A stretch of DNA of 64,000 bases. It comes from Ophthalmolycus amberensis (lineage: Eukaryota > Chordata > Actinopteri > Perciformes > Zoarcidae). Below the pieces are notes generated by a model. The model was given only the letters and a program-made list of their open reading frames with translations. It ran no database searches and was not told the DNA's origin. The position numbers and the translations under genes are program-made. Every line of letters starts with the position of its first letter. Within the stretch, counting starts at the first letter, position 1. Shown here piece by piece: positions 54,561 through 64,000 of this stretch. Location: positions 186,001-250,000 of the forward strand of contig JAFEUB010000735.1 of the NCBI GenBank assembly GCA_024529925.1. Direction: 5' to 3'.

Positions 54561-56046
54561 CTCAATTAGTCCTGCCTTCATCCTGTGGGAAATCAGTATA
54601 TAAATAAATTACTCTGGCCCATAATAACAATAATTGATGTGTCAGTGCAATAAGATGCGAGGTTTACAACGTGCAGATGCAGACGGGCTGTAGCCTCCTG
54701 CTCCTGCGCTCAATGTGGGCAGGAGAGCCCAGCTGGTCATGGTTGGCTTGCCACAGCAAGCCCCTTCTCCACACCAGGCAGAGGGCAGACGGCCGGCCCT
54801 GCAGGACGTACACAGCACACAAACACAATGGGTTCAGCACCGCGCAAACACAGCCATACAGAGTCTCACTACTGCTCGGGAATTTGTAACCTATGGGGGG
54901 GGGGGGTTCCACCCGCTGCTTGGAGTTGCTGTAGGTCCACAGCACGTCCGTCTTTTAGAAGTAGAAATCCATGCATTATAAAAGGAAGAACATGGCTGTT
55001 AAAAGGGCACCGTCCGCTGCTCGATAAATCATGCAGCAGTGAAATAATCCTTTGTATCTGTGCCTCCGAGAGGCAGGCCAGTTTGGTCGCTTAAATACTT
55101 CACCGCCGTCGTTTGGCAGATTGTGTGTGAGTTGTTATTGCCTGGTTAACGAGGAATACGACTTATTCCCTTGAATGACGTGTACAGTATTTTATTAGCA
55201 TGCCAACCAGGTTGAAAAAAGGGCTTCTTTTCTTTGCTGCGAAACACAATTAGGCTATTCAAAAGTTTGCGACGGGCTTGCCGTGTGAATGTACAATCCG
55301 GTGCAATGGCCAGCTCCTGGCATGCTGTTTCCCTTCCACATTTATTCCCCCTTTGAGTACCTGAACTCTAGAAAGGTGAACATCCAAGCGCCCACTCATA
55401 CATGCAGTAAAATATCATCTATGTATTTCTGGCACACCAGCTGTCTGAAAATAAATCAAAACCCATTTCATCTATGAGAACAGACACTGTGAGGCTTATG
55501 AAACATTAAGGCTGTGAGTGTATCCACACACACACAAACCTCCACACGAAATTAAACAATTTACCCTCCGCTCAAAGGATTTCTGTTGTGACAGAAACCT
55601 GCAAGATCGGATAATGAGAATAATGCCGTCATTGATTTCGTGAAAAGTGAAGATGACAAGAGAAATTGTTTCTGCTTTCGGGGCTAGATAAGTTCACAGC
55701 AGAGGACATTTAAGGTTACATATCAAAGATAATGCAATATTTAGATATTTAGGAAGCATATTTCTGCCTTACAGTATCCAGTTATTGCAGGGAATAACCC
55801 CCTCACACTGTACTGTATGCTGCACGTTTGTCACTAATGTAAAACAGTCTGCAGATGGGTCTTCCCACCCACATGCACCGCTGTGATGGAGGTTCTGCTA
55901 ACAGGAAGTGTTCAAGGATGGAACACGGTGAAAACAGGTGGGGTCGCGTTGTCGCACGCCGTCCTTCTTGTTTCAGCAACATATGGGGGGCCAAGTGGGG
56001 TCAATGCGCAGCGCACATGTTAGCACGTAGCCACCCTCCATCGTCC

Positions 56047-56048
<2 letters not shown>

Positions 56049-56078
<30 letters not shown>
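56049..56078 (+). repeat. (CA)n microsatellite
   Basis: A perfect CA run of about 15 units. Confidence 0.95.
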
Positions 56079-56080
<2 letters not shown>

Positions 56081-56993
56081 AACTGGATCACCAGTCTTGG
56101 CTTGGAGATGAAGAGAATAGAGATGCCAGCATCAACAGATGCCTTGCGCTCTTATTCTGGAGGGGACTCTGCTTTTTCTCTCCCCGTTTGAAATCCATGG
56201 ATTCTGTGTGCTGTTGTTCTCCATGTTTGGCTTAGAAATGCCCTGCCATTTTGGCGGGTTTTTATTTATCTGCAAGTGTTGGAGTGAGAGGGCCTGGATT
56301 TGGTCTCAAGAGCCTGGGGGACAAGGGTTGGAGGTTTAACCAGCCTGGAGTGGGTCTGCGGTCTGAACGTTTTTCCCTCGGGTTTCACTTTTTTCTATTT
56401 CTCCAGCTGCTGTGTGGGGGCCTGCGGTGCTATTCCTTGCACATAGTGGATCCAAGTTAGTAACCTTAAGAAAATCTAGCTGCGTTTTGACCTAGGACTG
56501 GCAGAGACAGGTGCTGTGATGTAAAAACAAATTGGTGTTGTGTGGAAACATCATTAGAATTAATGGTTACATCAAAATCAAAACACGTTGTCAACCTGAC
56601 AAAGACAGCATGGTTGAATAAAGCAATGGTGTACTGAAAAGCAGTTGTGAGACGTGTTTTGAATTTGGTTTATTATTGATATATTCCACTGTTTTGTGTA
56701 GCGAAGTAAATAGGTGCCATTATGGTAAGAGCATTAGCGAATGAGAACAATCTTGAGATGTCATCTTTAAGCAGCAGAAACACTTGGAAAATGTAGTTCT
56801 TGAAAAGAGTTAAAATAGCAAGATTCAGTAGAATCACTTTGATTGTCTGACTTAAATTACTACTCATATTAATATAGAATTGAAACCGCTATTGTACCGT
56901 GACTTCAGCCTTTTGAATACAATGATCTAATATCTGACGAAAAGTTCTTTCTCATTTTTTCATGTGTTCTTTTACAAATTTCCAGCAGCATGT

Positions 56994-57050
56994 GCGATCA
57001 GTGTCCCGGGTGAAAGTCCTGTTCATGTTTGACCCGTCCATCCCCCTCGA
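56994..57050 (+). repeat. interspersed repeat family R1, copy 3 (short fragment)
   Basis: GTGTCCCGGGTGAAAGTCCT followed by a GACCCGTCC stretch matches the final block of the copies at 31975-32170 and 50631-50870. Only this end survives. Confidence 0.55.
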
Positions 57051-57609
57051 CAGCCTCCTTATGCAGACTGTATCTACTACGTCACCTGACTTCCACAGCG
57101 GCAGCCTTGCCAACCTGGCCCACAATTATGTGGGTTGTATACGAATAACAGTATATTACTTTTTGTATCGGTAAAAGTGCAATCAGTCACACAATAAGAA
57201 TGACACACAATAAAAAAACAACAAAAGAAGTACAGATACATTTGTAAAAATAAATGAAAACAGTTCAGACCAGTAAATAAGAACTAGTAAACAAATAAAT
57301 AATATCGGGTCTTTTTGGTAACTACAGGAAAGCGAGCTTCTAAAAAAGAAAATGTTTGAATCTATTGCACTTGGCTCAGGAGAGGATGTTCCTCCAGCCT
57401 AAAGGAAGCAGTTCTAACTGTCTTCTTTAAGGGGTGGTAGCAACACTAAACGACCAGGACCGAGGGGGAATGTTGAATTGTATTCATTATCATGCCCTCA
57501 CTTCGTGGATTTTGCAGCGTTTCCAATTACAGGATAGACAGAGATGAATAACCCCTGAGCTGGTGACCCCGTGACCTGCCAGGCTGAAGCTGAACTCTGC
57601 ATCGCATAG

Positions 57610-57745
57610 TTTTAGCAGCGATCTGGCCAGAGCGGTGACGGAGAGGTCACAGGTTCAAATCCCTTGAGGATGAGGCTATAGCCACAGTGTTGCTGCGGCC
57701 GCGGCACCACCTCGCTGCCCTTGAGATTCCTCCTGTCGCTTTTGA
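57610..57745 (+). mobile_element. possible tRNA-derived SINE remnant
   Basis: GATCTGGCCAGAGCGGTGAC resembles a degraded A-box region, and AGGTTCAAATCCC at about 57651-57663 is a good pol III B-box. CTCGCTGCCCTTGAG downstream is a phrase common in the body of fish SINE-like repeats. The T-arm pairs poorly, so it is not a functional tRNA. Confidence 0.4.
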
Positions 57746-58162
57746 TAAACACTTCACTGGGCCTCACATATTGGTTCGGGGGGGTTGGCAATTACACATA
57801 GTGTCAGTGTCATAAATAATGATTACAGCAAGGCTTGTTTGCAATTATAATTACAGTTGTAATATATGGAGTTTGGTGCAATGGAAAAGGAACTAGGACG
57901 GCACTCAACCCGGGACAGGTGTGTTTAATTACTGTGGTAATTTGCTTCGTTACAACCTCCCAGCGTCCCAGTCCCAGCTCAAAGACCTGCGTCGGTCCGG
58001 GTGTGAATATGAACGCTGGCTTCGGGTTATCACCATAACAAATGGAAAAAAAGGCTATGTTTTATTTAGTGCAGGGGAAGGATCATTCAAGAGGGAGCGG
58101 AGTGGCTGTAGATGCAGGAATAAGTGGCAGCTCGTGTACTTGCATCAACCACCGCCCACGCA

Positions 58163-58198
58163 GGCACACGCGCACGCACACACACACACACACACACA
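58163..58198 (+). repeat. (CA)n microsatellite
   Basis: A CA run with a few CG units at its 5' end. Confidence 0.93.
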
Positions 58199-59656
58199 GC
58201 CCCCACAGAGAAATAAACGTATGCATGCATACACTGTGGAATAGCACCTTTACATGGGCCACTGGGAAGATGAATTTCAACAATTTCCCCTCTAAAGGTG
58301 TGAGCGGTAGATCAATGGAAAGTCAAAGGAGCCCAGCCATGAAGGAGACAAGGGGACATATGTATATGTATACACATACAGTACATGCATAATCGTGGAT
58401 ATTAAAAACTCTTCGATTTTCTTCATATGAACGCCATTGAAACAGAGATCAATAAGTCTCAGCAGAGTGCAAATTACCTCCCTTTGGTTTCCAAGGCTTC
58501 AGTCCACACTGCAGATTGAGCTATCTGCAGGGAAAAAAGAGCGAGGGCGAAAAAGAGATGTTTTCTTGTTTGGTGATGTGCAGATGTTACACATTTAAGG
58601 GGAATGAATACTGGGGGGAGAGAGAGAGAGAGCGCCATGTGATTTTTTTTTTTTCCTCTGTTCCTCTTCCTTCTAGTCTTTTTTGTGCCAGGGAGTTAGC
58701 ATCATTGGAAACACAATTCAGATTAGTGCGGGCGGCTTGTCCTAGGGGAGCCGGGAGGAACGAGGGTCCCGCTTCTCTCCCTGTCCTCATTACCAAAAGA
58801 CAAGGAGCTCGCCGGCAAATCAATGGAAAAGGCTTAGGCACCAATTCAGGCCATGTCTGGAGAAGGGACTTAGCTTTTTGTGTGTTTTTTGTGTCTCAGT
58901 GTGTGCATGTGTTTATGTGTGTGACCCTTCCCTCGCGTGTGTGTGTGGAAGTTTAATCATTTGTGCTACAACAGAAGGCTGGAGAAAAACATTAGTTTCA
59001 AACGACTGCTGGATTGCTCGCAGTTGGAGTAACCTCAAAACTCCCGGCTAACTCCGCTGATATTTACCACGGGGTCATGCGACAGCACGGAAGCCCTTTA
59101 ATAAAGCGGAGATAACGTCAGATTCGTCAGTGAATCCATTAAGTCCGGTGCCAACACTGTCACCGTTGTAATTATAATTGCTCAAGCTATTGTTGCCATG
59201 ACTACTACTACTACTACATCAATAGCCTGCAGTTGTGTACAACTTCCTTGATGCTGAAAAATAAAATGAGCAGCACCATGGCGCTTCCTGTAAACAACCC
59301 CCTGCAGCGGATGCCGGCATCGAAATATGCCAAACAATCCACCTGTCTCACGGCTCAATCCGTGCCGCGTCTGTTCTCGCCGTAGCCGACGCTGCTGCTG
59401 TTCTCACATGCCATCCTCGCGCCTCTTGTGTTGTTTACACAGGTAAAACTACCGGGCGCAACAAATGCTAAATAATGGTTTCGTGCTGTGGATTCTCAGA
59501 CCCTCCACCGCCTCTGACATCTCGTGGTGCTGGAGGTGTTGCTGGGTCTGTGCAAAGGGGAAGGCAGGGCGAGAGCGAAGAGAGGGAAATAAATAAAACT
59601 GTGGAAAACAGATCAATAAATATTTCAGCAGCTGCTCCCTTCACAGACTTCTCCTG

Positions 59657-59740
59657 AAGCCATAAGAGGTGGAGAGAGATAGAGAGAGAGGGAGGGAGGG
59701 AGGGATGGATAAAGTGCAAGAAAGGGAGAGAGAGAACAGG
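59657..59740 (+). repeat. GA/GGGA-rich simple sequence
   Basis: Purine-rich stretch with GAGA and GGGAGGGA units inside the long intron. The minus-strand SLSPSL ORFs come from it. Confidence 0.8.
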
Positions 59741-62700
59741 GGTAATTGCGTTCCAGACTCTCATTCACAGTGGGCGAGAGAGATGGAGGGTGAAAGAGAG
59801 AGGCAGAGAATGGGGATAATTGTGTCCCAGACTTAAATAGACAAGAGAGAGAGGGCATGAGTGAGGGGTGGAGAAGCGACACAGGGTGTGCTAACGAGCA
59901 GCACATACAAACATTGTCTGCCATGGGAACTAAAAAACAAAAAGGCGGACCGGAGGCTGGGTCCCTGGACTTTGGCACTACATAATAGTGAGTGTAAGAA
60001 TCTCTCACATCATTCTAATTCCTGTCAGGAGTTGGCGACATACCGTGTGGGTGTGTAGCTTGTGCAGCGAGCAGATCTAAATGATAATGAGCCGGTCAGC
60101 AACTGAGCCGGCTAATGCGCTTGCTGCTGCGGACGTGGCCAGTGCCGATGCCACTATGCCCCCCCCGATCATTAGCCGATGTGTTCTCACGTGAAATTTG
60201 CACACACAAGACGCACTTCACATGCAAGCGTGCATGTTTAATGCAGGGAGTGAGAAGCAGCGGGGGATAGAAGACAGAGAGAGCGCTTATGAGGGTGGAC
60301 AGGCTGGAGAGATGGAGGAGTTATGGAAAAATGATTGAAGCAGGGCTGCTGGGAGGAAGCGAGGGGACGAGAGACAGATGGTGTGAGGGAGGACGAGGAG
60401 GAGGGATTCAAAGACCCGCAACAGGCAGTGATCAAGATGGATCGAATTTTGCAGGCAGATGATTAGGTGGAATCAAAAAACATGGCGGGTTTTATCCTGT
60501 GTTTGGGTGATATCACTGTGAGTGGGAGTAGTCAAATTGTTTCAGGGTCACTTGTTGTGTGATATTGCGGCATTAAGGAGCTGGCGCTAATGTGATATGC
60601 CACTGGTTAGGGAGTCATTCCGGCGAGGCAGCACACCTCTAATAAGACGCTCACACAGTGCACCCACATCATAATGAGCGGTTTGGAGCTTGTCAAGAAA
60701 CCACAGGTTACATAAAACATTATATTTAGACACTCTTTAAAATTGCCAGCACACACGGCAATCAAATGCGAACATTGCATGTGTTGGTCGCTATTTTGAA
60801 GGCTATATGATTATGAAAACAAACTGTGCCGATGACCAGTGGTAAGTCGGTACTTGGCGTAGAGTCGTTGCCCTCCACTCGTAAGCTTATGCTGCGATTT
60901 AGAGATATGCCACAGTTGTCCTGTCGTTTAAGGCCGGTACGCGGCTCCAGCTCCGGCTGTGAAGGTGCCGGTGGGATCTTCCTGTAATAAAGTGTCCATA
61001 TTCGCGCGACATCCTGACAGTAAGACTCAGTTAACCAGAATTTCACCAAAAGATTTGGCTGTGACAGCCCATAAATGGACTTGCAGAAAATGTTCCTCAG
61101 TGATTCCTTTCACAGCGGCGCTAAAAACTGCTGCACACATTTTGAAGCAAAAGATCACAGGGATTTCTTTTGAACAAAATATCATATTTGTGATATTGTG
61201 GCGCTAATGTAGTAATTGGGATGTTAGGTGAGATTTCATCAAACATTTGTGCAGCAATAGACCATTAATTGGGTTGAGTGGAAGCACACTGCTGTGTTAT
61301 TGTGTTATGATATTTCACTAATTAGATGTGGGGTTGGATAACGCTAAAAGCCTGTGCTGCTCTTCCCAGTTTTGTAATGCAGTGAGGGAAATTCCATTAG
61401 TGCATGGACCTGCATGGGGGCGGTTGTTTCGCACAATATTCAACTCCCACAATATTTAAGACATTTCAAGGATGTGGTGTGCTTTTAAATTGTGTTTCAA
61501 TCACATACGAGTCCCTTTATTCATTGGCGGGAATTTGGTGTGTCATATCTTTCTTATATATGTGTTACAGTGTTATTTTGTCTATTTACAATCTTCTTTT
61601 TTTTAGACCTTTCAAGGCCGTTCGTGGCTGTGCTTCACTTTAATTCAAAAGTTTTGAAAAGGAATTTGGCCAAATCAGACTCATTAAAATGCACAATATC
61701 ATTCCAGAGATTCAAGTCAACTATCCAGTTAACATTCCTCATCATTATTGAGCTAGTTGCAGCAGTTTTTAAAACACTAGAGCATATTTAAATGTATCAA
61801 TGAAAATGATTGCCAAAACCCCAAAATATTCCCAAAGTTTTCTGGGCTAACGTTTGATATACTCATCAAATATAGTGCTGGAAGTTCTCAATGGAGTTAT
61901 CACATAAAAACAACATTTTATTTTTGAAAATCTCCCCTCAGACTGAAATGGATTATTATTATATAATAATTTTGTCACAGCAGCAAAACATCTCTCCCCC
62001 CATCAAGGGCGTACTGACTGTAGCAATGTGACCTTTATCTGGCCAGTATACCTCCAGTTCCATTCGGGAATAATGAGGGGGTCAGAAAAGGGCAATTAGT
62101 TGCTTAATGTTGGGCAACAGTACTCTAATATAACATATTTGCGCTGACAAGTCAATACCTGACAGAAACTGCTGTGCTTTGAGACACGGAGAGTTATTGG
62201 AATCATTGACATTATAGAAATGGATTTGTTGATTTATGTTCCACTAAACCGGTTTCACAACCCTTTAAAAAAAACAAACGGTGATGCATTTCTGCTACGA
62301 TCGACTTTACGAAAGTAAATCAGTGATGGAGATGCCTTTAAAATGGTACTATATAATACAACTCTAGACATAGACTGAGTGATGACGGGATGAGAGGCCA
62401 CCAATACAAAATAAAACATGAAGTAAAATTAGTTTTGCAAAACAACAAAAAGAAAATCAGGCTGTTGTCAGAGCCCTTTATTAAAGATTTGAATCAGACG
62501 ATATCTGAAGCAACCCGATTCAGCCATGAAGCTCCATGTTGGCCTATTTATCGTAAATATCTGCTTTATCAAACCTGCAGTTACCTTTGTTTGTTATTTA
62601 GGGTTTGACAGCTGTAATCAGAATTGATCTGTATACTGCAGGGAGGCAGCTAAATCAGACATGACAAATGTGGGGCAGACAGTGCAGGTGTTTTCTCAAT

Positions 62701-64000
62701 CAGGGCGACGTGATTGATCCCCTCTTGAATCAATCATGATCAAGCCTTATTGACATTGGGCTTCTAGTAAGGTTTTTTCTTTTGACGGGAGAGAGAAAAG
62801 AAAGATAGCAGCTGATCGACTCCTGTGCAAATAATTGCATTTCAATTTTTGAATCCAAAAATGTTGGAAGGACTTCTGCTGGTGCGATTGATTTTCCTTT
62901 TAATAAGATTTTTTTTTCCCCGACTGGTTTTGCGTGGGGAATTAATGAGAGGAGTTATGATGGTAGAAAGAGAGTTGCCTTAAGGTTCAATTACTTTAGA
63001 CAGCCAAAGCAATGGCATCATATGTGAAATTGATTGCACTTGATTAAAGGCTGTTTTGCCTCTTAAATTTGGTATTGCGCTGAATATGATGCGCTTGATC
63101 AAATATGGTTGATATCATGCACTGAATAAGAAACGTTTTAGCCAATGTGTGTCATTTAATGCCTCATTTCTACTCCCTTCATCACAGAAGGGGTTTTATC
63201 CTCAAGTATATAGATGTCCGTTGTCAGCATTTTGACAGCGCAGTTTGATGCAGCGCAGTGATGTTTCTGTTCTTATAGCGGGGACTTCTAAATGAGACGT
63301 GTGCTGCACGAGCTGAACACAAAGATGGCGCGACACAAAAGTTGTCAAGCCACATAGACCGAATGGCTTTGAAATACAGAGGCTTTGAAAAAGCAACATT
63401 TCAATTCAGAGGACAGCAATTACACAGTCAAACATGCAATTGGATAGAATTGCATTACGGTAGCGCCACCTTCATGATAATGTAAAACCCAGCCAACTTG
63501 TGTTGTATAAGTTATGCTTCGGTGCTCAGCCCGGGGACCCCCTGGCCCTCTGACTGTGCCCACTCACACCGATGCAACTTCCTGCTCTCAGCGCATACTT
63601 AAAGACACGCGCGCGCAACCTTAGGCCATCGGTTTGCTTTTTCTGAGGCAACTGGATGCCTTCAGGGATACGGTCATATGTGATAAAAAAAAAGTACCAT
63701 CAGAGTCGTCAACCTGAGTCTGCCCCGATTCCCCGGGGAACGCCACATCTTCACAACTTATAAAGTAATGAAAGCTGTGGCTCCCCTGCTGCCGTGCCCG
63801 CTGTAACATACTCCCTTTGCAGTAGGTTTAAAGGCAGCGACAGGAATAACTTGATTCATGCCTTGCTCGTTGAAGGATGACACCATGTAATAGTCTGTCA
63901 TGTAAATGGTATGTCACAGCAGGTGTTGGGGAATAAACTACATGATGCTGAAATCAACCTAGGGCAATGGGCAATGTGACTGTTAGCAATATCACAATAA

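Noticed and set aside
57640..57670. Candidate tRNA (AGGTTCAAATCCC B-box)
   Set aside because: The T-arm pairs poorly and there is no acceptor stem. A SINE remnant is more likely.

Overview
The window reads as nuclear DNA of a ray-finned (teleost) fish. The evidence is a three-exon hepcidin gene with the fish-type mature peptide (QSHLSLC start, eight cysteines), the last exon of usf2 directly upstream in the same orientation as in mammals, AT-rich non-coding DNA full of CA/GA microsatellites, and several interspersed repeats of kinds common in fish. There is no sign of bacterial organisation: no operons, ribosome binding sites or long dense ORFs. Almost all short ORFs here are chance or microsatellite translations.

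Layout. Positions 1-764 are the last intron of usf2, 765-854 its terminal coding exon (end of the leucine zipper), and 855 to about 2840 its 3' UTR, ending at an AATAAA at 2818. A repeat-bearing spacer follows (about 2.84-9.58 kb). It holds an intact 657-bp hAT-type MITE with a perfect 8-bp target duplication at 5391-6063, nested in an older repeat, a tRNA-derived SINE head near 7.2 kb and a long GA tract. The hepcidin gene occupies about 10018-11115, with TATA box at 9989, three coding exons (10237-10323, 10425-10502, 10667-10774) and AATAAA at 11091.

From 11.1 to about 52.7 kb I find no confidently recognisable gene. The stretch carries a possible orphan terminal exon (11748-11984), a 45-bp retro-insertion with a 14-bp target duplication (17964-18036), a roughly 686-bp perfect (ATCC)n array (22944-23629), a decayed LINE endonuclease fragment on the minus strand (about 38040-38530), a GA tract, an ORF with an in-frame internal duplication (43079-43323), and several interspersed repeats, one of them present in three copies across the window.

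A CpG-rich promoter with inverted CCAAT boxes (about 52740-53060) leads to a first coding exon at 53520-53580. It encodes a hydrophobic signal peptide and ends in a phase-1 donor. No further exon is recognisable before the window ends, so its first intron is at least 10.4 kb. The gene is unidentified; the structure suits an immunoglobulin-superfamily or other secreted/membrane protein.

Functionally, usf2 encodes a bHLH-Zip transcription factor and hepcidin encodes the secreted peptide that controls ferroportin and, in fish, also acts in innate defence. Their adjacency matches the mammalian USF2-HAMP arrangement, which supports both identifications.
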